From NCBI GenBank assembly GCA_025917655.1, contig CP084612.1:2108001-2172000 (forward strand): a DNA stretch of 64,000 nucleotides, read 5' to 3'. This document shows, piece after piece, positions 20,044-32,063 of the stretch (its first letter is position 1; each line of letters begins with the position of its first letter). The DNA comes from Chlorella sorokiniana (taxonomy: Eukaryota; Chlorophyta; Trebouxiophyceae; Chlorellales; Chlorellaceae). The notes beneath the pieces were generated by a model. The model saw only the letters and a list, made by a program, of their open reading frames with translations. It had not been told where the DNA came from and made no database searches. The translations under genes were made by a program, and so were the position numbers.

Positions 20044-23000
20044 TCAGATGCGGTACAGCACGCGGATGCCCAGCAGCTGGAAGCAGGCGCGCATGACGCG
20101 GGCGGTGGCCTCGCAGAGCAGCAGGCGGGAGTCCTCCTCCGCGCTGCCCACCACCTGGCACTCGGTGTAGAACTGGTTGAAGGCGGCTGCGGGGCGGGGC
20201 GGTACGTGGCGGTACAGGCGGCGCGGTGAGCACCCCGGGTGGGGCCCAGGGCAGACGGGCAGCGGTGGAAGCCCGGGGCCCCATCAGCACCCTTTTTCAC
20301 AGCCGTGGCTTCTCTACGGTTGCTCTTGGCTGCGTGGCAGCTTCCCCGCAAGCCCCCCTCACTCGACAGCTCGTACAGGTACTCGGTCATGCGGTGGGGC
20401 AGCAGCTCCGCCAGGCAGTCCTCCACCGCCTCTGCGGGGAGGAGGGGTGTGTGGTGTGTGTGTGGGGGGGGGGGGTGGGGGGTGGGGGGTACGCTGTGCG
20501 GGAGGGTGGGGGGTGCACCGTTTCGCGCTGCTTCCTGGTGCGCAGTGCTGTGTGCTGGTGCGCAGTGCTGTGTGCTGGTGCGCAGCAGGGAGCAACGTTT
20601 GTGTGGTGGTGTGTGCGGGTGGGGGCGGCATGCGACTGGCCTGGAGCACGGGGCCCTGCCCTGCCACCCAGAGCAGGGCCGCACCAGCGCCTGCTTTGCC
20701 CCCCCGGCGCAGCAGGCAGCCCCCACAGCGCCCACCCGAGAAGCGCGCGATCTGCAGGGCCAGGGCCACCTCCTTCTCGTGGGACAGCACCACGCTGGCC
20801 GTCTGCGCCAGCTCGGCAATGTCGCGGCCTGGCGCGTGGAGTCGGGGCGGGGGACGTGAGTGGGTGGGTGATAGGTGGGTGGTGGTGGTGGGTGGGGTGG
20901 GGTGGGTGGGGGCTTCACGTGCTAAGGTGGGAACTACAGCTCCCTGTTGCATGTTGAGGCGAAGAATACCCGGGCACACACAGTGCGCAGATGCGCGCAA
21001 CCACCGCCTGCCTCACCGGACTTGCGCACGATGGAGTTGATGCGGGCGTGCGCGTACAGCTGGTACACCGCGGTGTTGCCCTGCGGTACAGGCGGTACAA
21101 TTAGTGCAATGCTGCAGGCAACCCTGATGCCATGGCGCACCGACAGGGCAACCTATACCAGTGAGGCGTCACCACTTGACACCCGGCATCAGCTGTCTAA
21201 AACAACCCCATCTTTGCTGCGTCGGCGTCGCAGGTCGCCGCACGCGACGTTTGTGGCGACAGCAGCAAGGGTGGCCGCATGCCCGTGCAGCCGCCCCACC
21301 TGCTGACTCAGCATGTCGTCGTAGCTGAACTTGTAGTTGGTGGTGCGGTGGCTCTTCAGGTCGGCGTACTTGACTGCGGGGCAGTACAAGCAGTACACCA
21401 GCATCAGCGCCGCGCAAGACGCGGCGTGGGGACGCCACACGGTTTCGGGCGACGCCAGGGCAGGGAAGCATGCGTCGGCAGGTTGGCGGATGCCGCCATG
21501 AAACAGGGGTTTGCCTAGCATGTTCCAAGCCTGCAGGCAGCCGCCGAGCAGTGCAGCAGCTGGAGGCACACCTGCGCCGTAGCCCATGGCTGCCGCCGCC
21601 TCCTCCAGCTCCTCAGGGGTCACATCCGGCCTGCACAGGAGATGACGGCGGGTGGGCGCTGGAGACCGCGCTTTGCAACGCTGCCAACCCACGGCTGACT
21701 CCCAGCATTTGCTTGCTGTGGCAACCGCACAGCGGGCCAAGGCCAAGGGCCCCACGCTATATTGTGCGCACGGGTCAAAGCTATCGGTCCAAACCGTCAA
21801 TCGGCCCTGCCGGTCAACCCTGCACGGCTGCAGCACCCACCTCCTCTCCTTCACGGTGTCCACAATGCGGCGCTTGGCCTCATCCAGTAGCTCCACCAGG
21901 CGCACCACCTGTGACGCAGAGAGGCAAAGGGGCGGAAAGGGGCTTGTGGGTGCACGGGCAGGGAGGGTGACGCGAGGGCGTGAGGGCCACACGCTGCATG
22001 AGGTTCCTGCGAAGCCAAGCCGCGTGCATCGTGCAGATGTGAGAACGGTGAAACTGTGGCCGGCATAGACATGGGGCCTGGGTGTGGCAGAGGGGGCACC
22101 CTGGGTCCCGGTCAGGCGCCGGCCCGAGAGCTGCTATCGCGCCGCGGCGCCCGCACGGGGGGCGCGGGGGCGCCGCGGGGGCATGTGTCAGCCGCCGCGT
22201 GCGTCCGCTGGCGCTAGAGACGCGGCGCTAAAGAGGCGGTGTCAGATAGGTGGCGCGTTTGGGGAACCAGGATGCGGGTGGGGAGGCGCGTGCGCCCGTC
22301 CCCCGCGCCCCTTCGCGCGGGCCCAGAGACAGCTACACGAGTAGAATCTTCCGCACTCACGTCGCCGCTGCGCGACCTGAACTTCTTGCCGTCGTCGCCC
22401 AACACGAGGCCGAAGCCGACGTGGTCGATGCGCACGGTGCGGTCCGAGGGCAGGTAGCCCGCCTTGGCCGCGCCCTTGAACACCTGTGTTGAGAGGGGCG
22501 GTTGGGGGTGGTGGGGCAGCATGTTGGGAATACCAGGGCTGTGATTAATGGTGGTGAAGAAGAGGCTCAATTGCCTCACAACGGGGCAGCAGCGGCCAGG
22601 CCACGTGCTGCAGCTGTTGAGGAACCGTCGCGCCCAAGGGGGAGTGCAGGTGCGCCATGCAGAGGCACGCAGATTCCAGCCCCAGATTCCAGCTTCCTCC
22701 GCTGCTGCGGCGGCCTGCTGTGTGGTCGTGCAAGCTTGCAGCAACCCGCCGCCCCGCCGCTCACCAGGTCGAAGTGTGTGGCCTGCCCCATGTCGGTGAC
22801 GTAGATGATCCAGTCGGCCTTCTCGTCGTGCACGCGGTGCTTGACTGTGGGGGTGGGTGAGGGCCGGCGTGGTGGGTGGGAAAGGTGTGTGTGTGTGTGT
22901 GTTGTGTGTGTGTGTGTGTGGGTGGGTGGGTGTGGGTGGGTGGGGGGGGGGTGGGGTGGGGTGGGGTGGGGTGGGGTGGGGGGGGGGATTCAGCGAAGCA

Positions 23001-26000
23001 AGCCCGCCAATACCCACGCAGCAGCCGCTGAAACGGCGAAACAGCTTAAGCAGAAGGCAGCGGAACAGGGAGGCGCTCACTGGCGGCCATGTCGGTGGAT
23101 GCGTAGCCGAAGCCGCCGTCGGTTTTCTGCACGATGAGTGGGTACTGCGCGCCCTGCGGTGCAAGCGGCACAAGCGGCGAGTGATGGGGCGCATGCGGTG
23201 CAGGGTGAGGCAATTGCAGCAGCGGGGGGGTGCAGGCGTGCGACAGGAGCGGCACAGGCTGGAGCGGTGGAAGGCCGGGCAGAGGCACGAGCGGCAAGGC
23301 GATGCAGGCAGGAAAAAGATGCCCAGCCTTAGGCCGCCACCAGCGGAACCCCCCAGGCCAATGCGCATATCCAGGGGACACACAGGCAGACAGCAGGGTG
23401 GAGGAGCCCGATAGGAAGCAGAGGCGGAGGGCTGGAGGAACAGTCAAGCTCTGTGCAGCGCTCACCTCCACAAACACGCACTTGGCCCCATCGCTCAGCT
23501 CCGCCACCCCCGCTCCATCAGGTCATCCACCAGCGGCTGCAGCAGCGGGTTGTAGAACGACTCGCCGCGCTCTGCGGTGGTTGGGGGGCGGCGACGGGGG
23601 AAGGGGTTGAGGGGACGGATGTGTGTTCGTGTGTGTGTGTGCGGTGGTGGTGGGGTGTGAGTGCGGGGGGTGGAGGAGGGGGAGGGGGCATAAGAATCAT
23701 GCCCGCACGCTGGCGGCCCATCCCCGCAGTGGCGCCGCGGTGCACGGAGGGCGGCCGCTGCGGTACCACCTACCCTGCAGCTTCACGTCCAGCCGGTCGT
23801 AGATCTTTTGGAACTCGCGGCGCGAGGCGTCGCAGATGCGCTGCCAGGCCTGGAAAAAGAAAGACAGATTGGGAGGGAGGGAGGGATCCTTTGGGCGTGT
23901 GGGTTTCTGAAAGAGGCAATGGGTGGCAGGGCAGGGCAGGGCAGGGCAGGCGGCGGCAGTGAATCAAGGGCTGCATCGGTGCAGAAGGCAGGGGAAAGAG
24001 AGGAGCAAACAGCATCTTCAAAAGCAGTACCTTGAGGTACTCCGGCTTGCCGCCCTGCAGCTCCGTCACGGCTTCCCGGCTTCGCGTCTTGAAGTCCTCC
24101 TCCTCGTCGAAGCGGGCCTTGGCCGCGCGGTACAGCACCTGCAGTACAACCAAAGCAGTACACGCTCGGCTGTACAATGACTGCCAGCAGCGAGCCGCTG
24201 CACGCTGGCCCAGCATGCTGCACTGCCAGCAGCAGGCGAGCGGGGCCATGGAGCGCAGCAGAAGGCGGACGGCATGCTCATTTGCCCCCAGCTGCAGTAC
24301 TGCAGCGCTGTCGGGGCTGCGCTGCTGCTGTGCTGCCCTGTGGTGCTGTGGATCAAGCGGTACAGTGGGTACTGCTCCCACCTGCAGGTCCGCCACGTCC
24401 TCGTCGGTGGCGGCGTTGAGGCCGCCCTCTCGCTTCTCAGCCATGTACTGAATCAGCATGCCAAACTGCGTGCCCCAGTCGCCCTGCGGACAGACGCGCA
24501 GGCAGGACGCTCGCGGTCAGGCGGGACCAGCAACGGCATCACCCCACCCTCCCCGCGCGGTGCAGGCTGAAGGCGAGAGCAACCCCAGCAAGGAAACCAA
24601 ACGGATAACAAGCAGGGCACTGTCTTAACAAACAAAACCAAAGCCTTCGGCGCTGCGGCTCACAATGTGGTTCAAGCGCAGCACGTCGGCGCCGCAGAAC
24701 TCGAGGGTGCGGGCCAGCGTGTCGCCGATGATGGTGGAGCTGCGGGCGGGGTGGGTGGGTGGGCGGCAGGCCGGTGAGGGGAGGGGGTTGGGCGCGAGAA
24801 AGACGCGACACCTCAGCCTCTCGCCCCCCGCCCCCAGCCCCCCACAACAAAAGACCACACAGTGAGCGATGCCTCTCGCCCCCCCCAGCCCCCTACAACA
24901 AGACCGCACACTCGAGCGGAGCCTGCCACCCACCGCAGGTGGCCCACGTGCATCTCCTTGGCGACGTTGGGGGAGGAGAAGTCGACGATCACCCGCTGGC
25001 CCGAAAAGCCTGCGGGGGCCCAGCTCTCGATGCCCGTGCGCAGCATGCTGCAGAGCAGGCAGGGGCGGCAGGGGTGGCGCGTGGGAGATGGGTGGGCGCC
25101 GCGGCTGCACAGATGCGGCGAGGGCATGACGGAACGCAGCCGGACGCAGCCTGAGTGGGCAGGTTGGGGGCTGCTTTTGGGGGGGGGGGGGGGACCCCCC
25201 CCCCGCCTGAACCTGTCCCCCGTCCAAAACTAAATACAAACACACACAACCGCGCTCACGTGGTGAGGTGCGAGGCGAGCCAGTCGCTGCTGACGCGGAT
25301 GTTGATGAAGCCGGGGCCTGCAGCAGGGATGGGGGTCGGGGTGCTGGAGGCGCGGTGAGGGGGCGGCAGCGCAGGCTGGGCGATTTGTATCAACACAACA
25401 AGGAAGGGGGCGGCTGCAACAGCAGTCTGCCACCGCCTGCCAGAGGGGGCACACCAGAAACTGGAGCTCCAGTGCCCGGTCGCACACGAGGCAGCCCGCA
25501 AGCAGAGCAGAGCGGCGGGGGGGATGCGGCCCCTGCTGTTGGTGCGGATGACCGCGAGCGATGGGCACCACAACAAACACGCAGGCCTCGAACAAAGATT
25601 GTGCCGCTCACTGCGCACCTGCCAGGCTCGTCTCAGCCACCATGCCGGTGTCAGGCAGGCCCGCCACCACAGCCTCCGCCACCGCCCGAGGGTTCTTGGG
25701 AGCGCCGGGCTGCGGGCCAAGAGCGGCGCCAGGGCGGCTGTCAGCAGCGCAGGGCGTATGGCCGCGCAGCAAGCCTTGCTGCAGCCGGCGGGCAGAGACG
25801 CGTCGCCTGATGGGGCCACCCCACCGCTGCCCAGGACGGCCAGCAAGACGCAGAAGGTGTGCCAGCTGCCTGGTCAGCGTTGGAGCGGTGCAGCCGCGGG
25901 GCCCTGCTCACAGCCCCACGCCTCCCTGCTCGCGCTACCCCCACCCACCCAGCCACCCACCTGGCCCTTCAGCTTGCCAAACAGCGCCATCGCGTTGTTG

Positions 26001-26539
26001 CACTGGTAGTCCCCAAACTTGGGGTTGTTGCAGGCCATCACGATGGCTGGCTCCCCCCGCCGCAGCTGGGAAAGCGCCGTCCAAGCTGGCCTGGAAGGCC
26101 GCCGACAGCCGCTGCCGGATGCTGCCCTGCGCCCGGCGGCGGGCGCGCGGGGGGCGGGCGCCACCGCTGCCGATGCGGGCTCGGCTGCGCCGCCTGCCGC
26201 ATTGGTGGAAGCGCTGGCAATCATGAGGTCCAGTTTGCCCAGGGCCTCGTCAATCTGCTGGGACATCCTCTGCTGCCGCCAGCCGCCTGTATCGGGGCAT
26301 TTCGCAGCAAGGGGGTGCTCAAGCAGGCAGGAGCGTGCCGTGGAGTCCAGCAGGCAGCGGCGGCGGCGGCGGCGGCGGCGGCGGCAGCGCCATGGGCCAG
26401 ACCCGCTCGCCTCGAGGCTTGATGCAGCGGGAAGAGGGGAGGGATGTACGGGCGAGACGGGCTCCAGAGGCTGCATGGCGGGCGGAAAGGGAGAGGGAAG
26501 GTTGGAAGCGCCGCGCTGGGTGCTTGTGAGATCCTGCAT
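20044..26539 (-). CDS. RARS: Arginyl-tRNA synthetase, class I
   Basis: This enzyme charges tRNA-Arg with arginine using ATP. Read leftwards, the exons give an N-terminal helix ([14 protein letters not shown]) and the Add-1 domain ([37 protein letters not shown]). The Rossmann core follows: [11 protein letters not shown], then [15 protein letters not shown] with the HIGH motif as [38 protein letters not shown], and [21 protein letters not shown]. Next are [36 protein letters not shown] in the KMSKS position, and the DALR anticodon domain with [19 protein letters not shown] and [13 protein letters not shown], ending GIRVLYRI. More than 15 exons are covered. The start at 26539 adds about 90 residues before MSQQ (alternative start 26266); the Arg/Ser-rich extension could be a targeting peptide, which is inference. 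Confidence 0.93.
20446..20585. repeat. GT/G-rich tract and 20-bp tandem repeat in an ArgRS intron
   Basis: A GT then poly-G tract (20446-20490) abuts the exon at about 20400-20430. Farther in, the unit ctggtgcgcagtgctgtgtg occurs at 20535-20554 and 20555-20574, with a partial third copy to 20585. Confidence 0.85.
22884..22987. repeat. (GT)n plus GGGGT repeats in an ArgRS intron
   Basis: (GT)n at 22884-22920 is followed by GGGT and GGGGT repeats up to 22987. On the coding strand this is a C/A-only tract leading to the 3' splice site of the exon at about 22845. Confidence 0.85.
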
Positions 26540-26933
26540 TCATTGCATCTTGCATGCATGTACATACAATCGTCCGATTTATGCAGTGAGCCGCGCACCA
26601 GCGGTCAGTCGGGTGTGCTGCAGGCTCGCCAGGAGCATCGCACACTCGAGAGCCGAACCAGTGACTGTCGCAGCTGAAATGCCACAACCAACCGCAGAGT
26701 GAAGGCACATGGCCGGCCTCCCCACTCAGCGTTGGGAGCCAGCCTGGCAGGGCAGGCGCCTTCAGTCGGGGAGACTCAGAACGAACCCAATTCTGCCTAG
26801 GTCCGGTTGGCTGGAACCAGGTTGAGACATGCCGCTTTCAACGGATGACCGCTGTGAACTTCCCCCGCACCTGCCCTCCCTGGAGGTGGCTGCCGCTTCA
26901 GACTTTCAGCAAAAGCTGACAAAGTAGGGAACT
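26540..26933. promoter_or_regulatory. Shared divergent promoter region, ArgRS / MYND protein
   Basis: About 390 bp separate the ArgRS start (-) from the first ATG of the MYND gene (+). A locally AT-rich patch with gcatgcatgtacatacaat near 26550-26570 lies beside the ArgRS start. No coding signal is seen. Confidence 0.4.
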
Positions 26934-28575
26934 ATGGAGCCTGCCCTCATTCCCCGATTGCAGGGTTCGCGCCTCGCCAGCCACGCCCCCTATCCCGCTG
27001 TCACCTGCCACCGCCTGCCACCGCCTCCCTCACCTGTCCCCCTGCAGCTGGGTCACTGATCACCCAGGCCTCTGCCGGGAGCTCTTGAAAATGTACCTGG
27101 ATGACGCCGTCCGCTCGCTGGCGCTTGTGCCGCCCTTCATGACCCGCGTGTACGGTCGGGCGCTGCTGGACAGCGGCGAGGCGGCGGCCTTTGTGCGGGC
27201 CTGGGCCGCGCTGCCGCCCTCCGGGCTGGCGCGGTCGGTGGCGGCGGTGGTCCGTGAGGCCGCCACCAGCAGCGTGTGAGCCGCGGCCTAGCGCTCGACG
27301 TCGCTGCTTGCCTGCCCTGTGCCGTTCCGCCCTTGCTTCCTTCCCGCGGCTCATCGTGTGCTGCCGGAGGGACCAGAGCGCATGGGGATTGCCCGCCCTG
27401 CGGGCCCGTCTGCAGCCGCCCCCTCGCACTTGGCTGCACCCTCAGGAACCGCATTTCCCCACAGGTACACGCGCATGCCGCTGGACGGACGCCGATTCGA
27501 CAATCTCCTCGACCTGTTGCAACTCAAAACGCTTGGGGCGATGGAAGGCGGCCTGTTTGATGCGGCGGCGAGGCGACGCATATGGGGCCCCGCCCTCTGC
27601 CCCCAGCTTGCCGAGCTGGAGCGCTCGCTGGGTGCGGCGGTGGGCGCTGGCATCCGGAAGCTGCGGCGCAGCTCCCGCTCTGCTGCCGACGCGTCCTGTC
27701 CCGCTGCGGCCGCCCGTCCATGCCGCTGCTCTGCTGCCCGCTGCACCCGCTCTGCCTTGTCCCATCCCGCTCGTCGCGGGCAGCGTGCAGTCACCCTTGC
27801 CTGGCTGAAATCACGCGCAGCGCCCTCCAGCCCCACCGTAGCCCTGAGCCCCAGCCTTGCCCCTCCCTCCAGCGAACAGCACCACCCACCCGCCTGCCCC
27901 CACCCTGCGCCCCACCGCAGGCGGCGATTCGTACAACCTAGTTGAGTTTGTGGCTTGTGGGCTCGCCCAAAACGCCATGCTGAATGCGGCCAAGGATCCG
28001 GGAGGCGAGGGCGAGGGGGTCAGCGGGGGCGGCCCTGGCCACGCCGGGCCCCACAGCGGCGGCTGCACGTGCTGTGGCAGTCGCCAGGGCGGCGGGAATG
28101 CTGCCGGGGCGGCGGCAGGCGGCGCGGAGCAGCAGCTGCTGCGGCGGCAGCCGAGCAGCCGCCGCCGGGCGACCCTGCTGGCTGGCGCGTGTCGCAGCTC
28201 AAAGCCTTCCTTTCCTCCAAGGGCGTCGACCACAAGCACTGCTTGGAGAAGGGCCAGCTGGCAGATCTCTGCAGGGAGCAGCTGGACAGCAATCAGCAGA
28301 CTGCAGCCGAGCCCGCCGCCGCGCCCGCGCCCAGCAGCGGCGCAGCCGCGGACGCAGCGTCCCCGCCTGCCGACGCCCCCACCCGCGGCCCGTGAAAGCC
28401 TGCGCAGAGTGCGGCGCGGCGGCGCGGGCAGCCGGGAGTGCGGCTGCGGCGCTGTGCGGGCTGCCCACGCCAGGCTGCCCCGCACTACTGCGGCGAGCAG
28501 TGCCAGACGCGGGCATGGCCGCGCCACAAGCGCGAGTGCGGGAGCAGGACAGCGGCCGCCGCCGCAACAGGCTAG
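26934..28575 (+). CDS. MYND zinc-finger protein with SAP-like motif
   Basis: MYND fingers bind proline-rich partners in transcription and signalling proteins. The proposed start is ATG 26934; the first confident segment is WVTDHPGLCRELLKMYLDDA at about 27050. An intron follows TSSV; the next exon reads YTRMPLDGRRFDNLLDLLQL (about 27466). A third exon after about 27920 reads YNLVEFVACGLAQNAMLNAA, then a Gly/Ala-rich stretch and a SAP-like helix-turn-helix (VSQLKAFLSSKGVDHKHC). The MYND finger is clear at 28400-28540: CAEC, then CAGC, then HYCGEQCQTRAW and HKREC, giving C-x2-C, C-x2-C, C-x3-C, H-x3-C. The stop is TAG 28573-28575. The N-terminal half matches no family I know. At least three frame breaks are each solved by one lost base. 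The true end could lie further right (see the fragment at 28576). Confidence 0.72.
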
Positions 28576-28818
28576 CTGGTCCGCCTGTCTCTGCGAATCG
28601 CTGGGGGCTGCGGGGCGACGCGGTTGCCGCCCGCCTGCCGCTCAGCGCCACAGAATGCCTGCTTGTTGCAGGCGAGGCAGCTGGTGCGGCGCCTGCCTGC
28701 CGCTGACAAGCACCGGCTGCGGACGGCGGCGCTGGCGCTGGCTCGTGCGCAGCGCAGCCGCCGCGTCTTTCTGCCCGGATCACTTGTTGCTCATATCATC
28801 AGCTTCGCTTGCGCTTGA
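28576..28818 (+). pseudogene. Loose copy of the ankyrin-family C-terminal module
   Basis: Directly after the MYND stop, two frames give GDAVAARLPLSATE and then QARQLVRRLPAADKHRLRTA, ALALARAQRSRR, LPGSLVAHIISFACA and TGA. These match the last ~90 residues of the three ankyrin genes of this window, minus the middle part (W-x4-P to LPxAL). Either it is a remnant of a lost ankyrin gene, or it is the true C-terminus of the MYND protein reached through an unseen splice or a base error. Confidence 0.6.
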
Positions 28819-29052
28819 GGCTGCGTGCATTTCTGTCTAACCTGTAGTGCGCAAGGCTGCAACATGTGAACATTCGGCAACGCAGAGCAGCGGCGCCTGC
28901 GCCCAGCGGGACATCGGCCCGCCCGTACTTCTGGGCCTTGAGAGTCCGTGGGTTAACCTAGTGCGCTACCACGTGCTCAATAATGCATTAAGGATATACC
29001 TTACGCGCCGCCTGTGCAGGTCTGGCACCTCACGGCAGTGATCGCTTGCCGC

Positions 29053-31705
29053 ATGGAGCCCCACAGCTTCCAGGTGCGCTGCACTGAATGCTGACAAGCC
29101 GGTGCGCGTAGAATCGTGCGCTTTCATCAGGTGCGTCTGCGACTTACATGCTTCCGCGCCCGACTTTGATCTCCTGCCCTCTGCCGCTGCGCGCAGGTGG
29201 CGTATTCGCACCGGGCGGCTCGCAGCATGTTGTGAAGAGTCTGTCGACCATCGAGGACACTGCTGCTGTCTTCGATGCATTGAGAGGTGGGTGTTCTGTG
29301 TCGGGTTGGTGTGGGGCCTGTTGCATGTGGGCCGTCCCTCGCAGCCCCCACCCCTTTGCGCCCTGCCTCCGCCCACCAGCCTTGCAACCCTCTGCCGCAG
29401 TCAAGGAGGCGCTGGATGCTGGGGAAGACTTGGAGGGGCTGGTGCTGAGCTGCGGTGGCAGGCTGAGCACGTGAGGCAGCAGAGGAGGCTGTGTGGCTTA
29501 GCCTACGTGGATGCTTTGCAGCTTTGCCATTGCTTGCCATGCTGGGCCTGCCGCCTCCCCTCTCTGCTGCCTGACTTGGCGCCTATTCTTGTTCGATGCA
29601 GTGGCTCTCTGGTGACAAGGGCGAGCCTGATGGCGCAGCTGATCCCCTTTGCTCGACTGGTGCAGCAGCTGCAAAGCTGCGTGGATGCGCTGCGGGGTGA
29701 GGCAGGGGCCGCGCTGCTGCCGCCATTGCTGCGCGCCCCTGCGCCACACTGGCTTGCAGCTGGCTGTTTTCATGCGCTGCTGGATGCTCCGTCCGCACCG
29801 ACTTTCCCATCTCGTCTGCAACCCCTTCATCCTGCCTGCCTGTTTCCTACAGGGGACGCCGGGCGGTCCACCCTGCTTCACGCGGCAGTGAGCGGCGGTC
29901 ACATCGCCGCCCTGCAGCTGCTGGGGACTGTTGCCCCCAGCCTTGCTGGGCTGGGAGATGGGCAGCAGCGGGTGCCGCTGCTGCTTGCGATTGACATGCA
30001 GCAGGAAGAGGCGGCCAGGCTGCTCCTGCTGCTGTCGCTCCAGGATGCTACATCGCCAGACGCCACCGGCCGATCGGCGCTGATGGCAGCACACGAGCTT
30101 GGGTGGTCAGCTCTGATGCAGAGAGTGCAGGAGGAGCAGCCTTCCGAGTGGCAGATGTTGCTCAGGCGCTGGCTCACCCACTGCGCAGAACGCGGCAGCG
30201 AGCGGCAGCTGCGGGCTGTGTTGTGGGCGGCAGCCGCCACGGGGTTGACGTGGGTAACATCGAGATTTTGAAGCCACCGTCGTCGATTATTACTTTGCTG
30301 CACATGGCAGTGGACAGCTGGCATGTGGGCGCGGCGCGTCTGCTGCTTGAGGCGGCGCCAGCGCTGGCTTTGAGGGCCCCGGATAGAGGTCGCACGCCGC
30401 TGCATTGCCTAATATACTCCTCGTCTCGGCTGCACACGCTATGGGAATCGGAGCTGCTGCGGCTGCTGGTCGCCGTCCCCGGCGCTGCCATGGCCAAGGA
30501 CTCGCTGGGCAGGGTGCCGCTTCACCTGGCATGCGAACACAACCGCTGCAGTCCCGCCGACGTAGCCCTGCTGGCGGCAGCTGCACCCGAAGCAGTGGGC
30601 GTGCTGGACCGAGATAGGTTGGCCTCACCCCTCCTGAATGCCGTGCAAAGGGGCAGCCTGGAGGTCGTCGAGGCGCTGCTGGCGGCGGCGCCAGCCCACT
30701 CTGCGCGGGCGGTCGCCGCGGTCGACAAATACGGGTGCTCGCCGTGGTCAGCGGCGCTGGACCAGCCACGGCCTGACGTCGTGGCAGCTCTGCTGGCAGC
30801 AGTGATTGAAGGGACGGATGGCGGGGGCGAGATGCAGCGCTGGACCTACTGCTTGGGTCAGAAGCTGCGGATGTGGTGGATGATGTTGGCAAAACGCTGT
30901 TGCATTTCGCGGCGCGGCGGCGCAGCCCCGCTGTTTGCAGCTGCTGCTGGAGGCTCAGCTGGCGCCTGCCACGGCAACCGACGTTGAAGGCTTTTCAGCG
31001 CTGCACGATGCAGCGGCGGCGGACAGCGCGGCAGCGGTGACGGCGCTGCTTGCAACCGCGCCGCAGCTGGTGGCTGCGAGGACGGTCTTTGGCGCCACCC
31101 CTCTTGCATGCGCGGCGAGCGACGGCTGCCTGGCGGCCTTGGAAGTGCTGCTGGCGGCAGCCCCAAATACCGCGGTGGCGCCGTCTGATCACGCAGGCCG
31201 GCTGCCGCTCCATTGGGCCGCCGGCAATGGCCATGATGCAGCAGTGGCCCTGCTGGTGGCAGCGGCGCCGCACGCTGCGGCTGCAGTGGATGAAGAAGGC
31301 GCATCGCCCCTGCTTATTGCTCTCGCTGAGCAGCACTAGGCCTGTGCCCGCCACCTGCTGGCAGCAAGCGGCAGTTTGGAGGCGCTGTCCGTCCTGTCCG
31401 CCCTCCCCACCGACCATGAAATGCGCCACATGCTGCTGGCGGATGCCGTCGCCGCCCGCCTGCCCCTCAGCCAGGCAGAATGGGCGCTGCTGCCGCGCAG
31501 CTGCGAGGGCCTCGGCCGCGCCCTGCCCACGGCCCTGAAGCATTCGCCACAGCAGGCGCGAGAGCTGGTGCGGCGTTTGGGGGCGGAAGACGCTGCTCGG
31601 CTTCACACCGCAGCGCTGGCGCTGGCGCGGACGCAGCAGCAGCTGCCGTTCCCTCTGCCAGGGCATGTGGTGGAGCGCATCCTTTCGCTGGTCCTCTGCG
31701 ATTGA
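29053..31705 (+). CDS. Ankyrin-repeat protein ANK-1 with conserved C-terminal module
   Basis: Exon 1 is only 21 nt (29053-29073: MEPHSFQ). Exon 2 reads VAYS, then GGSQHVVKSLSTIEDTAAVF; exon 3 VKEALDAGEDLEGLVLSCGG; exon 4 LMAQLIPFARLVQQLQSCVD; the long exon 5 starts near 29850. Exon 5 carries about ten ankyrin repeats (STLLHAAVSGGHIAALQLL, RTPLHCLIYSSS, RVPLHLACEHN, RLPLHWAAGNGHDAAVALL), which bind other proteins. The last 100 residues form the family module: VAARLPLSQAEW, CEGLGRALP, QQARELVRRLGAEDAARL, ending PLPGHVVERILSLVLCD. Three frame steps in exon 5 each fit one lost base. In addition, TAG at 31337-31339 lies in frame inside otherwise intact coding sequence (ALAEQH, stop, ACARHLLAASGS), which a lost base cannot explain. 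The gene may be a recent pseudogene. Confidence 0.75.
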
Positions 31706-32063
31706 CTGCTCTGCTGATCCTTGCCAGCTTGTGTGTGCAGCAGTTATGATTGCAACTATTCAAGGGTGGGTATGACTGCAACTAATGACACTTGCTTGCA
31801 TGAAAGGGAAGAAGGGTAGGCGGCGGGAGGGTTGGCGGTGAGAGGGGGGCAGTGGAAAGAGCGGCTAGCGGGCAGGCACGGGGCAAAGTTGTGGAAAGAG
31901 CTACACCAAGGGCGTCAAAAGAGGGGCAAGCAAGGGAAGAGCAATCAGTCACGTTTGAGGTCCAAAGCGCATCAAGTTGGTCAGGCTGGCCGGTGCGCGA
32001 GGCTGCCGACCTTGCGGCGAGCACTTGCGCCTGCACACACGACAGGCGTGGTCGGGTGCAAGC
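31706..32063. other. Convergent 3' space
   Basis: This lies between the ANK-1 stop (+) and the squalene epoxidase stop (-). I see no domain-bearing frame and no clear TGTAA. Confidence 0.45.

Noticed and set aside
31337-31339. TAG read as glutamine by a changed genetic code
   Set aside because: TAG ends the MYND and secreted-protein genes, and TAA ends ANK-2 and cpSRP43, at the expected places, so the standard code is used.
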